From positions 310,001-374,000 of the forward strand of contig NZ_JAQIJT010000001.1 in NCBI RefSeq assembly GCF_036946125.1: a stretch of DNA of 64,000 bases. The letters are read 5' to 3'. This stretch comes from Sphingomonas adhaesiva (GTDB taxonomy: Bacteria > Pseudomonadota > Alphaproteobacteria > Sphingomonadales > Sphingomonadaceae). Below, one piece after another: positions 44,593 through 52,444 of the stretch. Position 1 is the first letter of the stretch; every line of letters begins with the position of its first letter. The notes beneath the pieces are model-generated. The model was given only the letters and a program-made list of their open reading frames with translations. It had not been told where the DNA came from and searched no databases. The translations under genes and the position numbers were made by a program.

Positions 44593-47001
44593 TTGTCCGC
44601 GCTGCCCCCCGCCCTCTCCGACTGGTTCGCGCGCCGTGGATGGCAACCGCGGCGGCATCAGCTGGCGATGCTGGAGGAGGCGCGCGCCGGGCGCCACGCG
44701 CTGCTGATCGCCGCCACGGGCGCGGGCAAGACGCTCGCCGGCTTTCTGCCCACCCTCGCCGAGCTGATCGACGCGCCGACCGAGGGCCTCCACACGCTCT
44801 ACGTGTCGCCGCTGAAGGCGCTGGCGGTCGACATCCAGCGCAACCTCGTCACGCCCGTAGACGAAATGGGTGTGGCCATCCGCGTCGAGACCCGCACCGG
44901 CGACACGCCGTCCGACCGCAAGGCGCGGCAGCGCGTCAAGCCGCCGCACATCCTGCTCACCACGCCCGAATCGCTCTCGCTGCTGCTCAGCTATCCCGAT
45001 GCCGCGACGATGTTCGCCGGGCTGCGCACGATCGTGGTGGACGAGGTCCACGCGTTCGCCACCGGCAAGCGCGGCGACCTGCTGGCGCTGTGCATGGCGC
45101 GGCTGCAGCGGATCGCGCCCGCGCTGCGCCGGGTCGCGCTGTCCGCCACGGTCGCCGACCCGGACGGCTATCGCGCCTGGCTGGCCCCCGACGGCGACAT
45201 CGACCGCGTCGCGCTGGTGGAGGGCGACACGGGCGTCGATCCCGACATCGCCATCCTGCTACCCCAGGGCCGCGTGCCCTGGGCAGGCCATTCGGGCCGC
45301 TACGCCGCCGAGCAGGTGATGGCGGAGATCGAGACGCATCGCACCTCGATCGTCTTCTGCAACACCCGCAGCCTCGCCGAGCTGATCTTCCAGGACCTGT
45401 GGAAGGCGAATGCGATGCAGCTGCCGATCGGCATCCACCACGGCAGCCTGGAAAAGGAAGCGCGCCGCAAGGTGGAGGGCGCGATGGCGGCGGGGCGGCT
45501 GCGCGCGCTGGTCGCCACCGCCAGTCTCGACCTGGGGGTCGACTGGGGCGATGTCGATTGCGTGATCCAGATGGGCGCGCCCAAGGGATCGTCGCGCCTC
45601 CTCCAGCGGATCGGCCGCTCCAACCACCGGCTGGACATGGCGAGCGAGGCGATCCTCGTCCCCGGCAACCGCTTCGAATATCTGGAGGCGCGCGCCGCGC
45701 TGGACGCGGTGGAGGCGGGCGAACTGGACGCCGACGTCTTCCGCATGGGGGCGCTCGATGTGCTGGCGCAGCACGTCATGGCCTGTGCCTGCGCCGCGCC
45801 GTTCGATCAGGCCGAAATGCTGGACGAAATCCGCTCCGCGCTCCCCTATTCGGCCCTGACCGACGAGCTGTTCGACCGCGTGCTCGGCTTCATCCGCGAT
45901 GGCGGCTATTCGCTGCGCGCCTATGATCGCTTCAAGCGGCTGACGCAGGATGCGGACGGCAAATGGCGTGTCAGCCATCCGAAGTTCGTCGCCCAGCATC
46001 GCCTCAACGCCGGGATCATCGTCGAGGCGACGATGCTCAAGGTCCGCTTCCGCAACGGCCGCGCGCTCGGCAAGGTGGAGGAAGGCTTCGCCTCGACGCT
46101 CAGCCACGGCGACACGTTCTTCTTCGCCGGGCTGAGCCTGGAGGTGGAGAAGATCGACACCGAGGATCTGATCGTCCGCGCCACGTCGCGGCCGGCGCGC
46201 ATCCCGACGTACGGCGGCAGCCGGATGCCGCTGTCGACGAACCTCGCCAACCGTGTCCGCCATTTCCTGTTCGAGCCCGGCGAGTGGCACCGCTTCCCGG
46301 ACGACGTGCGCGAATGGCTGGAGATCCAGCAGCGCCGCTCCACCCTGCCCGCCCCCGATCAGCTGCTGGTGGAAACCTTCCCGCGCGAGGGCCGGCATTA
46401 CATGGTCGCCTACAGTTTCGAGGGCTGGAACGCGCACCAGTCGCTCGGCATGCTGGTGACCAAGCGGATGGAGACGATGGGACTGAAGCCGCTGGGCTTC
46501 GTCGCGAACGATTATGCGATCGCCTGCTACGGGCTGGAGCGGGTGGAGGACCCCGCCGCACTGTTCTCCGCCGACATCCTGGAGCATGAATTCGTCGAAT
46601 GGGTCGAGCGATCGCACCTGCTCAAGCGTGCGTTCCGAGAGGTGGCGGTGATCGGCGGGCTGGTCGAGCGCCAGCATCCCGGCAAGCGCAAGACCGGCAA
46701 GCAGGTCACCTTCTCCACCGATCTCATCTACGACGTGCTGCGCAAGTACGAACCGGGGCACGTGCTGCTGGAGGCCGCCTGGGCCGACGCGCGCGCGCGG
46801 ATGACCGATGTCGGCCGCCTCGCCAACCTGCTCGAGCGCGCCGCCGATACGATGGTGCACGTCGACCTGCCGCGCGTCACTCCGCTCGCGGTGCCGGTCC
46901 TGACGCTGATCGGTCGTGAGAAGGTCGCCACCGGCAGCGCCGACGACGCGCTGCTGATCGAGGCGGAGGCGCTGGCAGCTGAGGCGATGACGCTGGACTG
47001 A
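44593..47001 (+). CDS. Ligase-associated DNA damage response DEXH-box helicase (Lhr-like)
   Basis: Lhr-core type superfamily 2 helicase, 802 residues, 3'-5' on DNA and part of the ligase-associated repair set (TIGR04121-like). It has Walker A IAATGAGKTLAGFLPTL near residue 38, the DEVH box IVVDEVHAFATGKRG, motif III LSATVADP and motif VI LLQRIGRSNHRLD, then the winged-helix and Lhr C-terminal domains. The start is a TTG giving MSALPPALSDWFARRGW, the family N-terminus. It follows the palindromic element and lies 0.6 kb from the exonuclease gene, which points the other way. Confidence 0.94.
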   Translation: MSALPPALSDWFARRGWQPRRHQLAMLEEARAGRHALLIAATGAGKTLAGFLPTLAELIDAPTEGLHTLYVSPLKALAVDIQRNLVTPVDEMGVAIRVETRTGDTPSDRKARQRVKPPHILLTTPESLSLLLSYPDAATMFAGLRTIVVDEVHAFATGKRGDLLALCMARLQRIAPALRRVALSATVADPDGYRAWLAPDGDIDRVALVEGDTGVDPDIAILLPQGRVPWAGHSGRYAAEQVMAEIETHRTSIVFCNTRSLAELIFQDLWKANAMQLPIGIHHGSLEKEARRKVEGAMAAGRLRALVATASLDLGVDWGDVDCVIQMGAPKGSSRLLQRIGRSNHRLDMASEAILVPGNRFEYLEARAALDAVEAGELDADVFRMGALDVLAQHVMACACAAPFDQAEMLDEIRSALPYSALTDELFDRVLGFIRDGGYSLRAYDRFKRLTQDADGKWRVSHPKFVAQHRLNAGIIVEATMLKVRFRNGRALGKVEEGFASTLSHGDTFFFAGLSLEVEKIDTEDLIVRATSRPARIPTYGGSRMPLSTNLANRVRHFLFEPGEWHRFPDDVREWLEIQQRRSTLPAPDQLLVETFPREGRHYMVAYSFEGWNAHQSLGMLVTKRMETMGLKPLGFVANDYAIACYGLERVEDPAALFSADILEHEFVEWVERSHLLKRAFREVAVIGGLVERQHPGKRKTGKQVTFSTDLIYDVLRKYEPGHVLLEAAWADARARMTDVGRLANLLERAADTMVHVDLPRVTPLAVPVLTLIGREKVATGSADDALLIEAEALAAEAMTLD

Positions 47002-47075
47002 GCCCCCCGTCCTTCCGGCGGCGGCGGGGACGACGCGGTGGTTCGCGCTGGCAGAACGGCCGGATCGGGCGTAGC

Positions 47076-48008
47076 ATGGACGCCATGGAGAGGTGGATCG
47101 CGCTGGCGCTGATGGCGGTGGCCGCGCCCGCGGCGGCGCAGGAGGCGGTCGCGCCTGCGCCGGCCGCCGAACCCCCGGGCGAGGACCTGTCCTTCCTCAC
47201 CGCCGACACCCGCATGACCGTGCCGGTCCAGATCGCCGGCGCCGGGCCCTACGACTTCGTCATCGACACCGGTGCGCAGCGCAGCGTCATCTCGCGCCAG
47301 CTGGCGCGGCACCTGGGCCTGCCGGCGGGGCGGCGCGTCCGGCTGACGGCGATGGCGGGGACCAGCGAGGTCGACACCGTCATCGTCCCCTCGCTGTCGG
47401 TCAGCACGCTGGGCGGCCAGCAGATCGAGGCGCCCGCGCTGGAGGCCAACAACCTCGGCGCGCCCGGCATGCTCGGCATCGACACGCTCCAGGGGCATGC
47501 GCTGGCGATCGATTTCGATACCGAGCGGATGACGGTCGTCCCCACCGAACGCCGCCGCACCCGCCCCGCGGGCCCCGACGAGATCGTGATCCAGGCACGC
47601 GACATGTTCGGCCAGCTGGTCGTCACCAACGCGACCGTCGCGGGGCGGCGGGTGCGCGTGGTGCTCGACACCGGCACCGCGGTCAGCCTGGGCAACCCCG
47701 CGCTGCTCCGGCTGCTGGGCAAGCAGCGCAAGGGTGAGCCGGCGATCTTCACCAGCGTGCTGGGGCAGCAGCTGATCGGCGACTATGCGGTACTGCGCGA
47801 GATGACGCTGGGCAGCGCCACGATCCGCTCGCTCACCGTCGCCTTCGCCGATGCCGCGCCGTTCCGTGCCTTCGGCCTCCGCGACAAGCCCGCGATCCTG
47901 CTCGGCATGGACGCGCTGCGGCTGTTCCGCCGGGTGCGGATCGATTTCGCCAATCGCGAACTCCGGCTGGTGATGCCGCGCGACGCCATCCGCGCTTCCC
48001 CCTCCTAA
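47076..48008 (+). CDS. Exported aspartic protease with two DTG motifs
   Basis: The 310-residue protein has a signal peptide (MDAMERWIALALMAVAAPAA) and two retropepsin-like lobes, each with the catalytic pattern: FVIDTGAQRSVIS (Asp64) and VVLDTGTAVSLGN (Asp198). Each lobe also ends with a hydrophobic-Gly motif (GMLGIDTL, LLGMDALR). Retropepsins normally have one lobe and dimerise. Here two lobes are fused as in pepsin. Substrate unknown. It should act in the periplasm. It follows the helicase by 74 bp on the same strand. Confidence 0.85.
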   Translation: MDAMERWIALALMAVAAPAAAQEAVAPAPAAEPPGEDLSFLTADTRMTVPVQIAGAGPYDFVIDTGAQRSVISRQLARHLGLPAGRRVRLTAMAGTSEVDTVIVPSLSVSTLGGQQIEAPALEANNLGAPGMLGIDTLQGHALAIDFDTERMTVVPTERRRTRPAGPDEIVIQARDMFGQLVVTNATVAGRRVRVVLDTGTAVSLGNPALLRLLGKQRKGEPAIFTSVLGQQLIGDYAVLREMTLGSATIRSLTVAFADAAPFRAFGLRDKPAILLGMDALRLFRRVRIDFANRELRLVMPRDAIRASPS

Positions 48009-48070
48009 CCAGTTGCGCGGCGCGACTTTCGCTGCGACGTTCCCGCCCGAGAGAATGCAAGGGAGAGCGC

Positions 48071-49468
48071 ATGCGCAAGGTGGGTTTGATCGCCGCGGCC
48101 GTGATGGCGGCGGTGCCGGTGGCAGCGGGAGCGCAGGCGCGCGCGGACGAAAAGGCGTTCTTCGACCTCTACAAGGAGATGGTCGAAACCAACACCGTCG
48201 CGAAGGTCGGCAGCTGCACCAAGGCCGCGGCGCAGGTGGGCGCGCGGCTGAAGGCGGCCGGCTATGCCGATGGCGACATCACCTATTTCTCGGTCCCCGA
48301 GCATCCCCAGGACGGCGGCATCGTCGCCGTGCTCAAGGGGACCGACGCGGGCGTGAAGCCGATGCTGCTGCTCGGGCACCTCGACGTGGTCGAGGCGAAG
48401 CGCGCCGACTGGCAGCGCGATCCGTTCACGCTCGTCGAGGAGGGCGGCTATTATTATGCCCGCGGCACCGTCGATGACAAGGCGATGTCCGCGATCTGGG
48501 CCGACGCCATGGTCCGCTTCAAGCAGCAGGGCTACCGCCCGAAGCGCACGATCAAGCTGGCGCTGACCTGCGGCGAGGAGACGACCTGGGCCTTCAACGG
48601 CGCGCAGTGGCTGGCGCAGAACAAGCCCGACCTGATCGCCGCCGAATTCGCGCTGAACGAGGGCGGCGGCGGGCTGCTCGATGCCAAGGGCAGGCGCCAG
48701 CTGCTGAGCGTCCAGGTGGGCGAGAAGGCGGCGCAGAACTATACGCTGCTGGCGACCAACCCCGGCGGGCACAGCTCGGCGCCGACGCCGGAAAATGCCA
48801 TCTACGAGCTGGCCGACGCGATCAAGGCGGTGCAGGGCTACGAATTTCCGGTGAAGTTCACCGACACCACCCGCGCCTTCTTCGCCGCCAATGCCAGGAT
48901 GCGCGGCGGCGAGCTGGGCGGCGCGATCACCCGGCTGCTCGCCGATCCGCAGGACAAGGCGGCGGATGCGATCGTCAGCCGCGACAAGGTCATGCACTCG
49001 ACGCTGCGCACCACCTGCGTCGCGACACTGGTCGAGGCGGGCCATGCGGAGAACGCGCTGCCGCAGCGCGCCACCGCGAACGTCAACTGCCGCATCTTCC
49101 CCGGCGAGACGGTCGATACCACGCTCGCGACGCTGAAGGAGTTGGCCGGGCCCAAGGTGACGGTCACCGCCAACCAGCCGATCCGCCCGATCGCGGTCCC
49201 CCCGGCGCTCGACCCGAAGATCATCGGGCCGATGGAGGCGGTCGCGAAGAAGCACTTCCCCGGCGTGCCGATGCTGCCGACCATGTCGACCGGCGCCACC
49301 GACGGCATCTTCCTGGAGGCGATCGGCATCCCGGTCTATGGCGCGCCGGGCACGTTCCTCGATCCCGACTTCAACGGCATCCATGGCCTGAACGAGCGTA
49401 TCCGGGTGTCGTCGCTGTACGGCGCGCGCGATTATCTGTTCGATCTGGTGAAGGCCTACGCGGGGTAG
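48071..49468 (+). CDS. M20-family metallopeptidase, exported
   Basis: The 465-residue protein has a signal peptide (MRKVGLIAAAVMAAVPVAAG) and the M20 di-zinc motifs: LLLGHLDVVEAKRADWQ (His, Asp) near residue 98, YARGTVDDKAMSA, and LTCGEETTWAFNG with the catalytic Glu pair. A dimerisation lid domain follows (about 220-345). Such enzymes hydrolyse dipeptides or acyl-amino acids. The substrate is not predictable. It follows the aspartic protease gene by 62 bp, so both may form one transcript for periplasmic peptide breakdown. Confidence 0.93.
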   Translation: MRKVGLIAAAVMAAVPVAAGAQARADEKAFFDLYKEMVETNTVAKVGSCTKAAAQVGARLKAAGYADGDITYFSVPEHPQDGGIVAVLKGTDAGVKPMLLLGHLDVVEAKRADWQRDPFTLVEEGGYYYARGTVDDKAMSAIWADAMVRFKQQGYRPKRTIKLALTCGEETTWAFNGAQWLAQNKPDLIAAEFALNEGGGGLLDAKGRRQLLSVQVGEKAAQNYTLLATNPGGHSSAPTPENAIYELADAIKAVQGYEFPVKFTDTTRAFFAANARMRGGELGGAITRLLADPQDKAADAIVSRDKVMHSTLRTTCVATLVEAGHAENALPQRATANVNCRIFPGETVDTTLATLKELAGPKVTVTANQPIRPIAVPPALDPKIIGPMEAVAKKHFPGVPMLPTMSTGATDGIFLEAIGIPVYGAPGTFLDPDFNGIHGLNERIRVSSLYGARDYLFDLVKAYAG

Positions 49469-49498
49469 GAAGGGCCAGTCGGCCCGCCCCCGGCGTCC

Positions 49499-49525
49499 CG
49501 TCACCCCGGCCTCGTGCCGGGGTCC
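49499..49525. repeat. REP-like short palindrome, diverged copy
   Basis: CGTCACCCCGGCC then TCGTGCCGGGGTCC, a shorter and imperfect member of the GTCAYCCCGGG family, between the convergent M20 peptidase and histidine kinase genes. Confidence 0.65.
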
Positions 49526-49572
49526 AGGGCTCCGCAAACCGTCAGGCGTGAGGCGCGGGAAGCCCGTGACGA

Positions 49573-50940
49573 TCACACCGGCAGATCGATCGCCACCACC
49601 AGCCCGGGCGCAGCATCGCCCAGCCGGACCGCGCCGCCGTGCAGCCGCGCCACCGCCGCGACCAGCGACAGGCCCAGCCCCGCGCCGGTGCCGCTGCGCG
49701 CGCTGTCGAGCCGCCCGAACCGCCGCAGCGCCGCCTCGCGATCATGGGGCGCGATGCCGTCCCCCCGATCGGCCACCGACACCGTGACCATGCCCGGCGC
49801 GGTCGTCAGCGCCAGCGTGATCGTGCCCGCGCCGTATTTCAGCGCATTGTCGACCAGATTGCCCAGCGCCTGCCCCAGCAGTTCGCGGTGGACCGCCAGC
49901 ACCACGCCGGACGCCGCCGCGACACGGATGTCGCGCCCGGCATCCTCCGCCACGGGGCCGTAGATCTCGGCGATATCCTCCAGCTCGCCCCCCAGGTCGA
50001 CCGCGGTGAAGCTCTCGGTGCCGATCCCCGCCTCGGCACGGGTGATGCGCAGCGCGGTCTCGACCAGCGCCAGCAGCCGCTCGCCCTCCGCCAGCGCGCG
50101 ATCGACCGCCTCCAGCGCGGCAGGCTCGGTCACCACCACCGCCGCGCGCTCCAGCGCGGAGCGCAGCCGGGTCAGCGGCGATTTCAGGTCGTGGGCCAGA
50201 CCGTCGGTCGCGATCTTCAGCTCAACCACCAGCGCCTCGACCCGGTCGAGCATCGCGTTCACCGAGCCGGCGAGATCGGCGAAGGCATCTCCCGTCGCAT
50301 CCGCGGGCACGCGGCGCGACAGGTCGCCGTCGCGTACCGCCCCCAGCGTCGCCACCGTCGTCTCCAGCCGTAGCACGATCATCCGTGCCGCCAGCCACGA
50401 TGCCAGCGCGGCGAAGGCGACGGCGAGCGACAGCGCGAACAGCATCGCCGCCTCCAGCACGCGCACCGCGCGCCGCTCGCCCTCGACCACGCTGCCGGTC
50501 AGCAGCCGGCGACCGCCGGGCAGCGCGGTGGCGCGCACCCACATCGCCTCGGGCAGCGGGCGTCCGATGCGGTACAGCTCGACCGCGCCGGCGTGGGCGT
50601 CGGTCGCGACATTGGGCGGCCAGGCCGACAGGTTTCCCGCGATCGGCCGGCCCGCGGCATCGGCCAGCAGCAGCACGGTGCCGGGCGTCAGGTTGCGCGT
50701 CACGCGCTGCGCCACCGTATCGGCCAGCGCCGCATCGCCGCTGTCCTGCCGCACCGTCAGCAGGTCCTGCCGCAGCACCTCCGCGCTGGCCGCCGCGCCG
50801 GCGAACACCTGTCCGCGCACCATCGTACGCAGCGCGAACAGCAGCGTCCCCGCCGCCGCGATCTGGAGCAGGAAGACCAGGGCGGCGAAACGGAAGGTCG
50901 TGGAACGCAGGAACGTGCCCCGCCCCGACGCGCGGCTCAG
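49573..50940 (-). CDS. Sensor histidine kinase (start codon unclear)
   Basis: The product is a membrane histidine kinase with two helices (about residues 12-34 and 150-175 counted from the CTG), a periplasmic sensor part of about 110 residues, a HAMP region, the phospho-acceptor box HDLKSPLTRLRSAL and ATPase boxes LVDNALKYGAG and GAGLGLSLVA. The reading frame has no ATG, GTG or TTG at the expected start. A CTG overlaps the stop of the response regulator gene (CTGA) and gives a normal length of about 455 residues. It is paired with the OmpR-type regulator upstream. Confidence 0.85.
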   Translation of the reverse strand: MSRASGRGTFLRSTTFRFAALVFLLQIAAAGTLLFALRTMVRGQVFAGAAASAEVLRQDLLTVRQDSGDAALADTVAQRVTRNLTPGTVLLLADAAGRPIAGNLSAWPPNVATDAHAGAVELYRIGRPLPEAMWVRATALPGGRRLLTGSVVEGERRAVRVLEAAMLFALSLAVAFAALASWLAARMIVLRLETTVATLGAVRDGDLSRRVPADATGDAFADLAGSVNAMLDRVEALVVELKIATDGLAHDLKSPLTRLRSALERAAVVVTEPAALEAVDRALAEGERLLALVETALRITRAEAGIGTESFTAVDLGGELEDIAEIYGPVAEDAGRDIRVAAASGVVLAVHRELLGQALGNLVDNALKYGAGTITLALTTAPGMVTVSVADRGDGIAPHDREAALRRFGRLDSARSGTGAGLGLSLVAAVARLHGGAVRLGDAAPGLVVAIDLPV

Positions 50941-51623
50941 GGCTCCACCCCCAGCCGATAGCCCGCACCCCGCACCGTATGCAGCAGCGGCGAGGCGAAC
51001 CCCTCGTCCACCTTCTTGCGCAGCCGGCTGAGGTGGACGTCGATCACGTTCGTGCCGGGGTCGAAGTGATAGTCCCACACGCCCTCCAGCAACATCGTAC
51101 GCGTCACCACCTGCTCGGCATGGCGCAGCATATATTCCAGCAGCCGGAACTCGCGTGGTTGCAGCTCGATCGTCTTGCCCGCCCGCGTCACGCGACGCGC
51201 CAGCAGGTCCATCGACAGGTCGCCGCACGACAGCACCGTCTGCACCGCGGGCGCGCTGGTGCCGCGCCGGATCAGCAGCTTGATCCGCGCCAGCAGCTCC
51301 GCGAACGCGAACGGCTTGACCAGATAATCGTCCGACCCGCCGGTCAGACCCTTCACCCGGTCCTCGGGCGATCCCAGCGCCGACAGGATGATGACCGGCG
51401 TCTCGATCTGTGACGCGCGCAGGGCGGCGAGCACCGCCATCCCGTCCATCCCCGGCAGCATCCGGTCGAGCACGATGCAGTCGTAGCTGCCGTCGGTGGC
51501 ATGGAACAGGCCGTCGCGCCCGTTGGCGGCGCGATCGACGACATAGCCTTCCTCGGTCAGCCCCTTCGAGACGAAGTCGGCCGTGGTGTCATCGTCCTCT
51601 ACCAGCAGGATCTTTGCCGACAC
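50937..51623 (-). CDS. OmpR-family response regulator
   Basis: The 228-residue protein has a receiver domain with phospho-acceptor Asp53 in IVLDRMLPGMDG and the conserved Lys in YLVKPFAFAEL, and a C-terminal winged helix with LQPREFRLLEYMLRH and a closing HTVRGAGYRLG. It is the partner of the following histidine kinase. Its first 35 bases overlap the end of the PDZ protein gene, and its stop overlaps the kinase start, so all three are likely translated together. The target genes are unknown. Confidence 0.94.
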   Translation of the reverse strand: MSAKILLVEDDDTTADFVSKGLTEEGYVVDRAANGRDGLFHATDGSYDCIVLDRMLPGMDGMAVLAALRASQIETPVIILSALGSPEDRVKGLTGGSDDYLVKPFAFAELLARIKLLIRRGTSAPAVQTVLSCGDLSMDLLARRVTRAGKTIELQPREFRLLEYMLRHAEQVVTRTMLLEGVWDYHFDPGTNVIDVHLSRLRKKVDEGFASPLLHTVRGAGYRLGVEP

Positions 51624-52050
51624 GCTTCGTCTCCCCTTGCGCTGCGAGCGCCCGTGCCAGCGTCACGTGCACCGCCTGCATGCCGCGCCGGACACGCAGG
51701 TCGACGCTGTCGCCTGATGCCACCGCTTGCTCGATCGGGGCAAGCGAGGTCGCACCGCGACCGTCGACCGCTTCCATGACGTCACCCACCTGCAACCCGG
51801 CACGCTCCGCCACCCCGCCCGCCCGCAGCGAGGTGACGGTCAGCGCCGCGGGCGCACCGCCCGCCGGCATCGCCACGGTCGCGCCCAGGACGTCGGCGTC
51901 GGGTATCCGCGACGCGTGCAGCACGCGCACCGACATGAACGCCCCCACCAGCGCCACCGCAAGAAAGATCAGCAGCGCATGACGCAGCTGGCGCAGCGCA
52001 TTGCCGGCACGCCGATCATGGGGTTCGACAGGGAGGCGGAGGTGCTCCAT
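51589..52050 (-). CDS. Membrane-anchored PDZ-domain protein
   Basis: The 153-residue protein has one transmembrane helix (LLIFLAVALVGAFMSVRVLH, about residues 27-46) and a PDZ domain with SLRAGGVAERAGLQVGDVME and a groove-forming AAL-type strand, as in HtrA-like and type II secretion proteins. There is no protease domain. It would place the PDZ domain in the periplasm, where it could bind exported peptide C-termini. It is the first gene of a PDZ-regulator-kinase set, overlapping the regulator by 35 bases. A sensor role for the PDZ protein is inferred. Confidence 0.85.
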   Translation of the reverse strand: MEHLRLPVEPHDRRAGNALRQLRHALLIFLAVALVGAFMSVRVLHASRIPDADVLGATVAMPAGGAPAALTVTSLRAGGVAERAGLQVGDVMEAVDGRGATSLAPIEQAVASGDSVDLRVRRGMQAVHVTLARALAAQGETKRVGKDPAGRGR

Positions 52051-52159
52051 CCGGCTTTTCTAGCCGCTCAGCCCTGTGCACGACGTGGGCGCAAGATGAC
52101 GGATCGCTCATCTTTCCGACAGCGCCCCGCCAGCCGCGCGCGCGCATAGCGGACGCATC

Positions 52160-52339
52160 ATGCCACATGCCCCCGCTCCGCTGACCGACACCTGCGAATC
52201 CGGCCGCCACCTGCCCGGCACGCGGATCGTGACCGATGCGCGCGGGCTTCAGCACACGCGCTGCCGCCGCTGCGGCTGCGAGCTGGCGCGCATCCCCGCC
52301 ATCCGGCGCTGGTACCAGTCGGGCATGCTGGGCGACTGA
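52160..52339 (+). CDS. Small zinc-ribbon-like protein, 59 aa
   Basis: The product has Cys12 and His17, then HTRCRRCGCELARIPAIRRW near residues 33-52, giving a CxxC knuckle and further cysteine that could bind zinc. It resembles other tiny zinc ribbons, but I recognise no named family. No signal or membrane segment. The frame lies in the gap between the PDZ gene and the exopolysaccharide synthase. The ribosome site is weak. Confidence 0.6.
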   Translation: MPHAPAPLTDTCESGRHLPGTRIVTDARGLQHTRCRRCGCELARIPAIRRWYQSGMLGD

Positions 52340-52444
52340 CGACCGCACCCAGCATGACGAAACGGTAAGCCGCCGCCCAGCCCCGCCTCATCCACGAGCG
52401 CGTAACAGCGCATCATCTTCGACATCGTCATCCCGGAACCCACC

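Noticed and set aside
50940..51228. An N-terminal extension of the histidine kinase into the regulator gene
   Set aside because: The added residues are the off-frame reading of the regulator and lack any domain. The natural length is reached at the CTG.
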